Below, in pieces: positions 54,901 to 63,711 of a stretch of DNA of 64,000 bases; within the stretch, counting starts at the first letter, position 1; each line of letters opens with the position of its first letter. The notes below the pieces were generated by a model. It ran no database searches and was not told where the DNA came from. It was given only the letters and a program-made list of their open reading frames with translations. A program made the translations under genes and the position numbers. This DNA is from Shewanella sairae (GTDB taxonomy: Bacteria > Pseudomonadota > Gammaproteobacteria > Enterobacterales > Shewanellaceae): assembly GCF_023283535.1 (NCBI RefSeq), contig NZ_JAKILT010000005.1:62001-126000 (forward strand). The letters run 5' to 3'.

Positions 54901-55167
54901 CCCGCCATTGACGGATAGTGCATCGAGATTAGAAAGAAGGTGGACGGTGTTAATGGCTTGATTATCGACTTGGGTAAGGTAACGACTGGTATTTTTAGCG
55001 GTAAGATCATACAAGTTAACAGCGGAGTCTGTTGCCATACTTTTACTAAAATAGTATTGCAAGCCTATGGCGATAGCTGCGGTTAATACCGTTGCTAAAA
55101 TAAAGATCCCCACCACGGTCACTCGAATAGTGAATCGCTTCTTGCGCTTATTAACCAAGGTGTCCAT
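51964..55167 (-). CDS. dCache-SBP-HAMP-HD-GYP c-di-GMP phosphodiesterase
   Basis: The 1067-aa protein has an N-terminal helix (about 15-37), a periplasmic dCache (about 45-250) and a family-3 solute-binding domain (about 285-525, YSVDLLNLVADMTGLELRY and ALRDKWFAG). A further helix (about 590-610) and HAMP (about 610-665) follow. The HD-GYP domain (about 680-1050) keeps AAWLHDCGK, then, after a very long insert of about 200 residues, HHETLKGTGYPRKL and DIFEALTAADRPYKK, so it should hydrolyse c-di-GMP. The Cache contains YDASVRPWF and an ALDIA tail, close to the amino-acid dCache motif. It is single and divergent from ppnP. Confidence 0.94.
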   Translation of the reverse strand: MDTLVNKRKKRFTIRVTVVGIFILATVLTAAIAIGLQYYFSKSMATDSAVNLYDLTAKNTSRYLTQVDNQAINTVHLLSNLDALSVNGGVNLETRRVFAEIMRTNSLFYALYIGTPNGDFYELINLDAHPIIREQLNASHLDRWVLIAINGEGELRQRKQSYFDDQFTLRVRDTESSEYDASVRPWFINANTQTVSKTEPYLFQHLQSPGQTYSIKLAETGAVLALDIALSSLSDYLVMQGQDGNAASDKQIFLYKQSGELIASNQVKQASIQIPQSVPLSLTAKQRDLIARTEPLKVSNETDWAPIDFAISGMPQGYSVDLLNLVADMTGLELRYINGFSWLELTDKFKKQELAMLHSVIKTDETRLLGEFSEPFLELPYALVTQQGQEPITHIEQLFGKQLAIPTGWSIVEVIRSNYPQIELVEMSSTYAVLHAVEEGEVYAALDSSIILHYTAKQFFVENIQYHEQIQFAPLTLDTGLHIVLAKHNAELIEVINLALANITIEQKQALRDKWFAGGEKQNLTTQGTVPYEALIDFAKQPSRQRQLIQREINGVKEFLYVTPFGDASAGSQEYFAIVVPAKELLAPSVEKVQQSILLTSLCLLLIFPVSWVFSSPIIRPIKLLAKENEKIRNRQYDDVIKVDSNITELDELAHSMMDMSCSIKEYEENQKELMESFIKLIAQAIDDKSPYTAGHCNRVPELGLMLADAVEESDLAPFKDFKFNSADEHREFRIAAWLHDCGKITTPEYIVDKGTKLEAVYNRIHEVRMRFEVLLRDAEIYHLKQITKDAGALDFHTAELAKKQQQLREDFEFIAKANIGGEFMGQEAKDRLAELANITWQRHFDDRLGLSPVEELNLSEREPQETYPVTEPLLRDKPEHIIKRINEVKFDPKFGIKMTIPEDQYNHGELYNLSISRGTLTAEDRFKINEHITSTIKMLENLPFPPELARVPRYASTHHETLKGTGYPRKLSAEDLSIPERILVIADIFEALTAADRPYKKAKPLSVAIDILYKMALDEHLDMDLFKLFLSSGIYLQYANKFLDPAQINEVDIAKYINCKAMEKRA

Positions 55168-55585
55168 AGAATCCCTGCTCCCTCATTCAATCCCTGAAAA
55201 TGCATCTTATTACAAGCAAGTAACAAGTCAACATAACGCACTAGCATTACAGTTTGAATTTAAGAGGAAATAAGCGTTTTAATAATAGAACAATTGCTTA
55301 TTTACCCCATATCAAGTTAAGCGTATTGCTATAGAGCTATTTGTGACTTTATTTAGCTAAAGTAAACATAACATCTAGTAAATTACTCTTAATGAAATAA
55401 GTTTTGTTCATGAAAATTTTTCTACATCAATGTCGCAAACTGATTAGTTTCCTATCAGTCAAACTCAATATGTTATTGCGATACAGCAGCAATAAAAGTT
55501 TAATGGTAATATCCAGTCGTTGATTCATAGACTCTAAACTAAGCCTGTTTAGCTTTGTTCAACGCTCTTATCACGAGGAATAATA
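55168..55585. other. Intergenic region between HD-GYP and ppnP genes
   Basis: This 418-bp divergent gap has no supported gene. One inverted repeat, ACTGAT...ATCAGT (55440-55460), is visible. The ppnP leader carries an ACGAGGAATAATA binding site; promoters for both genes lie here but were not fixed. Confidence 0.5.
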
Positions 55586-55867
55586 ATGTTAGCTGTTAAT
55601 GAATATTTTGAAGGTCAGGTTAAGTCTATTTCTTTTGCAGGCTCTGATAAACCAGCATCTGTAGGTGTTATGGAAGCTGGGGATTATGAGTTTGCTACTG
55701 CAGCACCAGAAGTGATGCAGGTGATTTCAGGTGCGCTAACCGTATTACTACCAGGGCAAACTGAATGGCAAACCTTTAACGCTGGTGAACAATTTGATGT
55801 TATCGGTGATGCTAAGTTTCAAGTAAAGGTCGCGACGCAAACGGCTTACCTTTGCATTTACGGCTAA
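55586..55867 (+). CDS. ppnP: PpnP, pyrimidine/purine nucleoside phosphorylase
   Basis: The 93-aa cupin-fold protein starts [17 protein letters not shown] and keeps [29 protein letters not shown] and a C-terminal AYLCIYG. These match E. coli PpnP (YaiE), which cleaves a broad range of nucleosides to ribose-1-phosphate and the free base. The length is normal and the gene is single. A long stem AACCATCC/GGATGGTT follows (55889-55934), without a strong T run. Confidence 0.95.
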   Translation: MLAVNEYFEGQVKSISFAGSDKPASVGVMEAGDYEFATAAPEVMQVISGALTVLLPGQTEWQTFNAGEQFDVIGDAKFQVKVATQTAYLCIYG

Positions 55868-56009
55868 TGCGTCATTAGCCAAAAATAAAAAAACCATCCG
55901 CTGCCTACGCTAAAATCGGCACTGTGGATGGTTAATTTATTGTTTAGCATCCCAAAACACGCGTTATAAAAAACAATAGGCTTCTAAAGCCATATTTATT
56001 GATAACGAG

Positions 56010-56441
56010 TTACTCAACCCACATCACTAATTCACCCGCCATTTTCAAACCATATTGTCTTTTAGTCAGCTTGCCAGTGGCATCAAACAATAACAATTCA
56101 GCCGAATCAGCTCGATGCTCACGGATTAACTTATCACCCTCGGGCGTACCCGTTGTGGCAATCAGAAAATGCACTGAATCGCCAAGATAATCGCGCGCTT
56201 CATTCATCTGCTCAGTCTGACTATTACCCATGGCTAAACCATTATCATAAACAAACACAATCGCAGGCTTGCCCGTACCAATCTGTTCATGGGTAGCCTT
56301 AAACCCTTTAGGCATGACCATAACCAAGGCTGCGAACATAGCCACGATAGAAGCCACGATGCCTAGAGCGACTAAAGGCTTTCGACGAGTCGCTTTAGTA
56401 TTATGTGTATCCAAGATGAAACCATCCTCTTTTGACGACAA
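56010..56441 (-). CDS. Membrane-anchored protein, degenerate thioredoxin-like fold
   Basis: The 143-aa protein has one membrane helix (about 23-45, LVALGIVASIVAMFAALVMV) and a periplasmic domain. The strand-helix pattern GKPAIVFVYDNG, then VHFLIATTGTPEGD and AELLLFDATGKL resembles a thioredoxin fold. But it lacks the CxxC motif (NGLAMGNS stands in its place) and the cis-proline. It is therefore unlikely to be a redox enzyme and may be a binding or regulatory relative. No name was recognised. The Sel1 lipoprotein gene lies 74 bp upstream on the same strand, so they may be co-transcribed. Confidence 0.55.
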   Translation of the reverse strand: MSSKEDGFILDTHNTKATRRKPLVALGIVASIVAMFAALVMVMPKGFKATHEQIGTGKPAIVFVYDNGLAMGNSQTEQMNEARDYLGDSVHFLIATTGTPEGDKLIREHRADSAELLLFDATGKLTKRQYGLKMAGELVMWVE

Positions 56442-56514
56442 AAATAGACAACAAATTGGCTCATCATAATTAGCAAACCTGAGTCCTATATTAAAATCAA
56501 AGTTAATTTTTTAG

Positions 56515-57546
56515 TTAATTAACTAAATGGAGGCTGGTGCACTGTTTAAATTGGCTCTCGATACATTGTTGGCTTAACGCCTGTGCAGCGGCTAGTTGTT
56601 GCGGGGGCAGTTTAGCGATAATAAATTCGAGCCGCTGCTTAGCCATAGCATTATCTTGACTAGCGGCTGCATCAAGCCATACATAAATTTTGATAAAATT
56701 CGGCTGGTTATGCCTTTCGTTAAATTCAAGGGTGGCTAAATCAACTTGCGCTTCAGCCAAACCAAGTGCCGCCGCTTGGTGGAGCCAAGCTTCAGCTTTT
56801 ACAGCATCAATATCACCAAGCAGTCCATTCAAATACATCATACCGATTTGGTGCATTGCCGGCGCGAACTTACGCTCGCTACTGACTTGATACCAATTAA
56901 GCGCCAGCTCTGGCTTGTGATACTGCTCTAGATAGATCTGACCTAATACATATGGTGCCTCGCTGTGGTCATTATCACTGCTTTGTTTTAACCACTTTTC
57001 AGCACGAACTAAGTCTACATCACCACCAAAACCCTGAAAGTGCATTAACCCCAACATAAACTGGGCATCTACTTGATGCCTTGGGAGTGGCGGCTCAACA
57101 GGCTGGCTCGCCAACCTTTGATACCAATAGCGAGCTAATTCCGGCTCAGCTTCACCCGCTTTGCCACTGCGATACATCTCAGCTAATGAGAACTGCGCCT
57201 CAGGCATGCCTTGCTCTGCAGCGACTTGGTACAAATCCATGGCGCGATGATTATCTTGTTCAACCAGCATGCCTTTAGCGTACAAGTAAGCCAAATTAGT
57301 GGCCGCATTCTCGTCGCCTTGTTTAGCATTGTCGAGACACTCCTGAGTCACAATATCCGCTTGCCCTGATACGGCATAATCACACCAAGGATCAAATAAC
57401 TTTGGCTGTAATACATTGATCTGCTGTGACTCCACGCCTTGTTGGCTGCTGCACCCTATCAAAGCAAATATTGCAACAAAACAAGCCCCTAAACTTGCTA
57501 ACCTAGAGAGCGAAAAATAACAGCGATAAAATAAAAGTCTTAGCAT
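56515..57546 (-). CDS. Sel1-repeat lipoprotein
   Basis: The 343-aa protein has a signal with lipobox ALIGC (Cys about 32) and then several Sel1-type repeats (about 65-320), such as AATNLAYLYAKGMLVEQDNH, EAQFSLAEMYRSGKAGEAEP, AQFMLGLMHFQGFGGDVDLV, EAPYVLGQIYLEQ, APAMHQIGMMYLNGLLGD and EAQVDLATLEFN. Such repeats form alpha-solenoids that bind proteins. The AGGGAGC site precedes ATG 57546. It could be an envelope scaffold. The function is unknown. Confidence 0.85.
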   Translation of the reverse strand: MLRLLFYRCYFSLSRLASLGACFVAIFALIGCSSQQGVESQQINVLQPKLFDPWCDYAVSGQADIVTQECLDNAKQGDENAATNLAYLYAKGMLVEQDNHRAMDLYQVAAEQGMPEAQFSLAEMYRSGKAGEAEPELARYWYQRLASQPVEPPLPRHQVDAQFMLGLMHFQGFGGDVDLVRAEKWLKQSSDNDHSEAPYVLGQIYLEQYHKPELALNWYQVSSERKFAPAMHQIGMMYLNGLLGDIDAVKAEAWLHQAAALGLAEAQVDLATLEFNERHNQPNFIKIYVWLDAAASQDNAMAKQRLEFIIAKLPPQQLAAAQALSQQCIESQFKQCTSLHLVN

Positions 57547-57917
57547 AGTTGCTCCCTATCAATAATAAATACGCTGAGTACCAAGCTAACGCACTGCTCC
57601 AATGCATAGATTGAGTATTAAATAGCTATGAGCAATTTACAAAAAAAAGCAACACAAACAAACCACAGCAACATAAGAGTCGACACTGAGGGTTAATTTA
57701 ACAACTTATGCCTGCACATTATTTAAATACAATCCAAGTAAATTTACATTTTCAGGGGTGTAAAAAAATCATTTTAAATTAAATAAAAAATCGGCTTATC
57801 ACTGTTTAGTTTTTAAACCATCTTGTCGCTTTAGCTATGGTGTCATTTAGCTGATTTAATTCGGTTAAATCCCGCTAAATACGACATCATAATTATTATC
57901 CTGTAGGGCTCTACATC
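57547..57917. other. Divergent region upstream of a chemoreceptor
   Basis: This 371-bp gap between the Sel1 lipoprotein and the chemoreceptor genes holds no supported gene. It is AT-rich and must contain both promoters; no sigma-28 element could be set with confidence. Confidence 0.5.
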
Positions 57918-59777
57918 ATGTTAAAAAAGATTACCGCTTATTTTGTTTTGACACTATCTTTGCTAATTATTTTAAGCTTTTATGTTAGTTATAATTTCTT
58001 TGAGTCTTGGAAAAACTCAAATGTTTTAAAAGAAAATAATACGGTTGTAAACATTCTAAATGGCACTATGACCAATGCTCTCGATAACGCAAAAAATAGC
58101 GTTCGCAGCATAGCTAAAACATTTTCAACGTTTGAATTTGACAATGATACGTTAAGTATCATGCGTTCAATCGTGACGGAGTCAAAGGGAAAGTACATGG
58201 GGGTTTACTTCAGTAAACCTAATGGTGAAACCTTTACCTACTCCAATGAAACAAGCGGTGTAATGCAAAACTTTAATGCTAAAGACTTGGGCAGAGAGTG
58301 GTTTATTCTTGCAATGCAGGGAAAAAACATTGTTTCTTTGCCTTACGTTAGCTCTACAGGTGAGACCATTATTACCGTTTCATCACCAATAAAAAATAGC
58401 GTTAATACTATTGTTGGCGTCCTTGGTATCGATATCGATATCACTGAAGAATTAGAAAAAACCAATCTTGAATATGTGATTACCAGTAAAGACGGTCACG
58501 TTTTATTTGCAGATGCGAGTAGCCAGTCTTGGAAAGGTCAAAACATCTATCAATTACGACCAGTCTATCGAAGTGTAGAAGCTATTCCCTATTCATATCA
58601 GAGTGAAAATGGTGATTACTACAGTGTAACCAAGCAAGATTTTAATAATCAATATGATGTATTTGCTTTTACACGTCAAAACTCAATTGTTGAAAGTCGC
58701 AACGAACTGCTCACTACAGTCGTGCTGCAGTTACTGCTTGTCGGCGTTATCTTAGCGTTAGTTGTTTTCTTCATTGTAAGAAAAGAAATTGATACTAACT
58801 TAGGTGAAGAGCCTAAAGAATTAGCTGCTAAAATTCGTATCTTTGCTGAAGGCAACTTGGTGGGGGTCACTTTCTCACGCACCGGGCTAGTATCAATATC
58901 ACTGCGTGATATGCAAGAGAACATTAGAAATATCACCCAGAATACGGCTGCAGTAACCGAGTCTTTATTAGAAAATCAGGGTTCTATTGAAGCCATTATT
59001 CAACAAAACAAAACCAATGCAGAAAATGAATCATTAGAAGTCGATCAAGTCGCCTCTGCGATTCTTGAGCTTTCAACTACCGCTGCCGATGTCGCACAAA
59101 ACGCAGTTTTAGCTGACTCACAAACATCTGAAGCACTCACAGTTGTCAATCTAGGCTCTGAAACTCTAAGCCGTTCCGCGGTTATTTCCGAGCAAGTCAA
59201 CGAATCGATAAAAGAGTCGGTCGTGATTGTTAATGAACTACGAGCTTACGCCGAAAAAATTAGCACAGTGGTACATGTCATCACTTCTATTTCAGAGCAA
59301 ACCAACTTGCTGGCGCTAAACGCAGCAATTGAAGCAGCAAGAGCGGGTGAACAAGGTCGTGGTTTTGCTGTTGTTGCCGATGAAGTGAGATCGTTAGCAG
59401 CAAAGACGCAGCAATCTACAATCGATATTCAAAACATTATCACTCAGCTACAAGAGCAATCGAAAAAAGCTGATGAATCCATGATTAGTAATTCACATAT
59501 GGTTGAGGAGTCGAACTTAATTGCTGAAGAGATTGCAGCGGCGTTCAATGAGATCCTGAGAAAAGTTGAATCAATTTCTGATATCAATAGATTAGTCGCA
59601 ACGGCGTCTGAACAGCAGTCGGCAGTCACCTTAGATGTTTCTCACCGTGTAGAAAATATCAATAGTACTGTTCAAGTTAGCTTAAACAACGCCCATACGA
59701 TTAGTGATGTAAATAACGATATCTCTAGTTTGATTCATAAAGTTAAGGACGAAATGGCGTTTTTTAAGGTGAGCTAA
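57918..59777 (+). CDS. Methyl-accepting chemotaxis protein, dCache sensor (second)
   Basis: The 619-aa chemoreceptor has a first helix (about 7-27), a dCache periplasmic domain (about 33-265), a second helix (about 270-292) and a HAMP-like linker. The signalling tip includes [20 protein letters not shown] and [17 protein letters not shown]. In the pocket region, [12 protein letters not shown] and LPYVSS keep R, W, F and Y of the amino-acid motif, but the first Tyr is not clear. The ligand is unknown. It starts at ATG 57918 after TGTAGGG. An unpaired hairpin follows. Confidence 0.94.
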   Translation: MLKKITAYFVLTLSLLIILSFYVSYNFFESWKNSNVLKENNTVVNILNGTMTNALDNAKNSVRSIAKTFSTFEFDNDTLSIMRSIVTESKGKYMGVYFSKPNGETFTYSNETSGVMQNFNAKDLGREWFILAMQGKNIVSLPYVSSTGETIITVSSPIKNSVNTIVGVLGIDIDITEELEKTNLEYVITSKDGHVLFADASSQSWKGQNIYQLRPVYRSVEAIPYSYQSENGDYYSVTKQDFNNQYDVFAFTRQNSIVESRNELLTTVVLQLLLVGVILALVVFFIVRKEIDTNLGEEPKELAAKIRIFAEGNLVGVTFSRTGLVSISLRDMQENIRNITQNTAAVTESLLENQGSIEAIIQQNKTNAENESLEVDQVASAILELSTTAADVAQNAVLADSQTSEALTVVNLGSETLSRSAVISEQVNESIKESVVIVNELRAYAEKISTVVHVITSISEQTNLLALNAAIEAARAGEQGRGFAVVADEVRSLAAKTQQSTIDIQNIITQLQEQSKKADESMISNSHMVEESNLIAEEIAAAFNEILRKVESISDINRLVATASEQQSAVTLDVSHRVENINSTVQVSLNNAHTISDVNNDISSLIHKVKDEMAFFKVS

Positions 59778-59802
59778 AGGCTTTAGGTAGGCGCCACTGT
59801 TG

Positions 59803-59844
59803 AACATGTTGTAGCATCAATCCGATGATTTGCTGCAGCATGTT
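59803..59844 (+). other. Hairpin after the chemoreceptor gene
   Basis: AACATGTTGTAGCA (59803-59816) pairs with TGCTGCAGCATGTT (59831-59844), 14 positions with two G-U pairs and a 14-nt loop, not followed by a U-run. It could stabilise the mRNA 3' end. The gap 59845-60110 has no supported gene. Confidence 0.5.
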
Positions 59845-60110
59845 AACCCAGTTCAATCTAAGAGGATGCAAATAAAAAATATGACTCAGCAACGGTAAAA
59901 ACGCACTCAAGTCTCATTTCTTCATTTAGATTGTCAAATAACCAAATTGACAGCACATAAGAGGGAACTATTATTGCCTTATAGTGCTCATATTCGTTAC
60001 CCTGAATAAACAGGTATTTTAAATGCCTGTATTGAGTATAAAATATTGCACTTAGCTTAGCGCTAGATAGCGAGCCTTGCTTGAGTGCACAACTAATGAG
60101 GCAAGATTGA

Positions 60111-60467
60111 ATGAATACATTGAGTAAACTATTAATCGGTTCTACCATCAGCATTGCAGCACTCGGCGGCGTGGCACAGGCAGGTGATCTTATCTGTAAG
60201 GTCAAAGGCAGTGACGATGTCATTATGAAGAATATCGAAATCTTACGTTCAAATCAGGCGTTGGTCAGCATTGATGGCAGTTATACCTCACCTATTATGA
60301 ATAACATTTATCGCATCGACGGTGTAGATGGCCAAGATATTAGCGAAACCCCAACTTATATCGCCTATAGCCAATATCCCCTTGCCGACCACCAGCTGCT
60401 AGCTACCGTTCAAGTTGCAGACCAGCCAGCCTTTACTGGCATGTGTACAGTTACCGAAGAGATGTAA
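60111..60467 (+). CDS. Small exported protein with two cysteines
   Basis: The 118-aa protein has a signal peptide (about 1-24, ending VAQA) and a mature part of about 94 residues. It has two cysteines, one in GDLICKVKG and one in GMCTVTEEM, at the two ends of the chain, which could form a disulfide. No known domain was recognised. The ATG follows a TGAGGCAAGATTGA site. It is single. A small beta-rich periplasmic protein is the best description. Confidence 0.7.
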   Translation: MNTLSKLLIGSTISIAALGGVAQAGDLICKVKGSDDVIMKNIEILRSNQALVSIDGSYTSPIMNNIYRIDGVDGQDISETPTYIAYSQYPLADHQLLATVQVADQPAFTGMCTVTEEM

Positions 60468-60635
60468 ATCAACTCTTGTGTAAAAAATCACCCTACTTTA
60501 GCGCTACACATACAAAACGTAATAGCTTGCATTTAAAGCCACAGTTACAGCTAAGATGGCTGCAAGTATTGCTAGCTATAGCTTCCAGCGAGCAATAGTT
60601 ATCTAGCATTAAAAAACACCTTGTTTACTGCGATA

Positions 60636-60672
60636 AAAAAGCCCCGATACAATTGCTGTAACGAGGCCTTTA
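60636..60672 (-). terminator. Terminator of the BCCT gene
   Basis: On the minus strand, AAAGGCCTCG pairs with CGGGGCTTT (60638-60671) with one bulged G and a wobble, with a TACA/TGTA inner stem, then T5. It lies about 90 bp after the stop codon. Confidence 0.7.
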
Positions 60673-60759
60673 AAAGCGACTTTTGCGCTAGATACTTATC
60701 CTGAATCGTAATCCTAGAGGCTTATCCTAGATAGTTTGATATAGCGTTAGCTATAATTT

Positions 60760-62367
60760 TTATTGCTGGGTTAGCGACGCTTTGCCAAATTGCTTATTGG
60801 CCATTTCTTTAGCAATTTTCGGCGCTTGCCAAAGTGATGGCAGCAACACAAATGACACTGGCACGGCAGTAATTACGATAAACGACTGCAAGGCAGAAAT
60901 ACCGCCTGAGCCCATCGCAATCAAGGCAATAGCCACTAAGCCCATTAATATCCCCCAAAATGCACGCATCGCGCCGCTCGGCTCTGTAGAACCTGTCACC
61001 ACCACACTAATGGTGTAGGTCATCGAGTCACCTGTAGTAACAATAAACGTGGTAGTTAAGATCAAAAACAGAATCGCAATCAGCGTTGGCATAGGTAACT
61101 GCGAAGTAATTGCCAGCAACACGCCCGGCAAGTTAAAGCCTTCAAATGCATTAGCCATCACCCCAGGATTGGTGAGCTCAAACGCAAGACCTGAGCCGCC
61201 GACGACACTAAACCAGAAACAGGTGATCAGCGGTGCAATCAAAGAGATCGACAAGATCAATTGACGAATAGTACGGCCACGAGAAATACGCGCAATGAAG
61301 ATTGCCATCATAGGGCCATAACCCAAGAACCAGCCCCAGAAAAATACCGTCCACCAACTTAACCAGTCAGCGTCACCGCGATAGAGCGACATAGGCACAA
61401 AATTATTGACCATTCTCGCCATGCCTTGCATATACCCATCAACAATGAAGCTCGTAGGTCCAAATAGCAGAATGAAGATAATCAACGCTGCAGCCAAGAT
61501 AATGTTATAGCGACTAATAATCTGGATACCACGGCTTAAGCCGCTTAATGCCGACAAGGTATACATAGCGATAGCAAACAACACCACCAAGCTCTGCGTC
61601 ATCAGAGTATCTTGCACACCAAACAAAGCGTTGAGCGCATAACTAATCTGTAAGCCAAGGAAGCCAATCGGACCGATTGTTCCTGCTGCCACAGCGATAA
61701 TACAGAAGGTGTCGGTTAAGGTACCAATCCAGCCATTCAGCGCTCTATCACCAAATATTGGGTACAACAAAGTACGAGGTTGTAGTGGTAAGCCTTTGTC
61801 GTAGTGCAGGTGCATCAATACTATTGCCGCCAAGGTGCCTAATATCGCCCAGGCTAAAAAGCCCCAGTGTAGGAATGACTGCGATAATGCATTAATTGCC
61901 AAACGGCGACCTTCGGCTTCACCATAAAATGGTGGCGAAGAGACAAAGTGAGCAATAGGTTCAGCAGCGGCCCAAAATACACCGCCACCGGCTAATAAGG
62001 TGCAGAGAATAATAGCCAACCATTTAAAGGTATCCATTTCAGGCGCTTTAAGGTTACCCAAGGTAACATCGCCTGTTCTGGCAAAGGCAAGGTAGAGACC
62101 AATAACAAAGTTAGCAAATAACAATACTTGCCAAAAAGGGCCAAACCATAGGGTCACTTTAGAGAATCCAACTTGAATGACGTTGGACAGAGCGGAAGTA
62201 TCGAAAACAGCAAGTAGAACGAAGAGAACGAGGAAACCGCCACTTAACCAGAGTACAGGGCTGGTAAAGGCGTTAGTGGTTGATGCATCTCTTCGCTCTG
62301 GGGGATGAGCAGCAAGATAGTTTTCATCCGTTGACTTACGCTCAACAGATTGTGTCAAATTCGACAT
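60760..62367 (-). CDS. BCCT family transporter
   Basis: The 535-aa protein has twelve membrane helices of the betaine/choline/carnitine family. The signature region reads WWTVFFWGWFLGYGPMMA, then FIARISRGRTIRQL; the usual box is WWxxYWxWWxxWxPFVG, so the aromatic choline cage is changed. The substrate is probably not glycine betaine. The start at 62367 was chosen because AAGAGAATACTCA precedes it, and the 37 residues before it are not typical. The gene is single. A C-terminal tail of about 20 residues is Lys/Gln-rich. Confidence 0.9.
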   Translation of the reverse strand: MSNLTQSVERKSTDENYLAAHPPERRDASTTNAFTSPVLWLSGGFLVLFVLLAVFDTSALSNVIQVGFSKVTLWFGPFWQVLLFANFVIGLYLAFARTGDVTLGNLKAPEMDTFKWLAIILCTLLAGGGVFWAAAEPIAHFVSSPPFYGEAEGRRLAINALSQSFLHWGFLAWAILGTLAAIVLMHLHYDKGLPLQPRTLLYPIFGDRALNGWIGTLTDTFCIIAVAAGTIGPIGFLGLQISYALNALFGVQDTLMTQSLVVLFAIAMYTLSALSGLSRGIQIISRYNIILAAALIIFILLFGPTSFIVDGYMQGMARMVNNFVPMSLYRGDADWLSWWTVFFWGWFLGYGPMMAIFIARISRGRTIRQLILSISLIAPLITCFWFSVVGGSGLAFELTNPGVMANAFEGFNLPGVLLAITSQLPMPTLIAILFLILTTTFIVTTGDSMTYTISVVVTGSTEPSGAMRAFWGILMGLVAIALIAMGSGGISALQSFIVITAVPVSFVLLPSLWQAPKIAKEMANKQFGKASLTQQ

Positions 62368-62731
62368 TGAGTATTCTCTTTTGTCGTCGTCAGCAGTCAA
62401 ATATTCGCACTGCTTAAAGCAGCATATTATTAACTGAGCGAGTGAATTTTCCTCGGCTATTGCAAAGCGATTAACCAACTTTGTAAAGGTTGAGGCTGTA
62501 AAAGGGCAACTATTTTAGCACATACAAAAGTCGAAGAAAAATCGGCCAAAGCAGCACTAAAGTTGCAGCAAATATTAGCAGGTAGTGAATTATTTCAATT
62601 TTGAATGGATTTCAAGTAATTAACTTGCGTTGGTACAGGGCTGATAAAGCAGCTTACTGAGTTACGATTAACAGTACTCGTTGACAATTAACACAAAACC
62701 TTTCAAAGAAATGACCTCGGCCAGGAAAGCA

Positions 62732-62771
62732 AAAAGCTAAAAGCTAAAAGCTAAAAGCTAAAAGCTAAAAA
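62732..62771. repeat. 7-bp tandem repeat (AAAAGCT)5
   Basis: The unit AAAAGCT repeats five times head to tail (G at 62736, 62743, 62750, 62757, 62764), ending in A6. It lies upstream of a small open frame and of the BCCT gene start region on the other strand. The copy number may vary. Confidence 0.92.
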
Positions 62772-62894
62772 ATGACGATAAATAGGGAGTCAATTTTGAG
62801 CGAATACTTTTTTGCTAGAGAGAATGTGGCGATCGCCAGTTATGTTTTTACAGAAGGGGATACTAACGCAGTGCCTGCCGACGCGTTAACCTAG
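62772..62894 (+). CDS. Possible 40-aa small protein
   Basis: An ATG at 62772, right after the 7-bp repeats, opens a 40-codon frame (MTINRESILSEYFFARENVA, then IASYVFTEGDTNAVPADALT) ending in TAG. GGGAG upstream of the internal TTG at 62796 could give a 32-aa product instead. The composition is coding-like but unsupported by any recognised family. It could be a relic or chance. Confidence 0.22.
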   Translation: MTINRESILSEYFFARENVAIASYVFTEGDTNAVPADALT

Positions 62895-63711
62895 CAAACT
62901 CCACGAAATGCCATTCATTGAGGATGAGCTTAGCTTATAATTTAAGCGCTCACGTGTTGCAATTATTTTAATTAATCACAAATTCTGTTAATAATCCGAT
63001 TTAATTTAAAGATACAAAAAATCATTGCCTCAAAGTGATTAAGCGAAAAAACACGCTCTATTTTTTTGTTTTTAATCAGATTTGATTTATTTTGATCATA
63101 GATAAGGTAAACGAACTAGCAGGTCACATCATGCATTTTATCTTTTACGCTTTTCACCCGAAATAAATATAAAAGACCCGGTTAATGCTCATATAAAAAG
63201 CCAATAGTGTATATGGCTAGGTGATTGTTTTTATTTAACATAAAAAAAGCATAATGCTGAGTGTTTTAATTGGTGAACAAAATTATTGTTTAGCCACACC
63301 AACGCATCAAATTGAAACATTTGTAACGCATAATAAAATACCAACAAATAACGCTGAAAGTAATGTAAACAAAAAGTGTTCAACCGTAATTTAAACCATC
63401 AATTTCAGCCTCTTATTGCACGAAAACTGTCTATTGTAGTTTTCTGTCGATATATACAATACTATTTTATATAACTTTATTACTCGATTTGACTAATTAG
63501 TTAATCAACTCCTTATTTTAGTTTGTTAAAACCCGCAATCTGACACATATTGTTCACTTTACTTCTCCATTAAATTTAATTAATTTACCTCGAATTTAGG
63601 ATGTCTGACCTGTTCAGAACGCATATCCAACATCACTTAATCTCGCTAATTAAATAATTAAGTGCTGATATCAATTTTAATAAAAAATAATAAATGGTTC
63701 TTGGAGTAAAT
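62895..63711. other. Long AT-rich leader of the cpdB-like gene
   Basis: About 820 bp hold no supported gene. The sequence is very AT-rich. It includes the inverted repeat GAAAACT/AGTTTTC (63422-63444) and a TTAATTATTTAATTA-like palindrome near 63647. The last 20 bases hold a TTGGAGTAAAT binding site for the downstream lipoprotein gene. Confidence 0.5.

Noticed and set aside
59858-60223. A 121-codon frame on the minus strand overlapping the 118-aa exported protein gene
   Set aside because: No domain, no binding site, and it is antisense to a better supported gene with a signal peptide.
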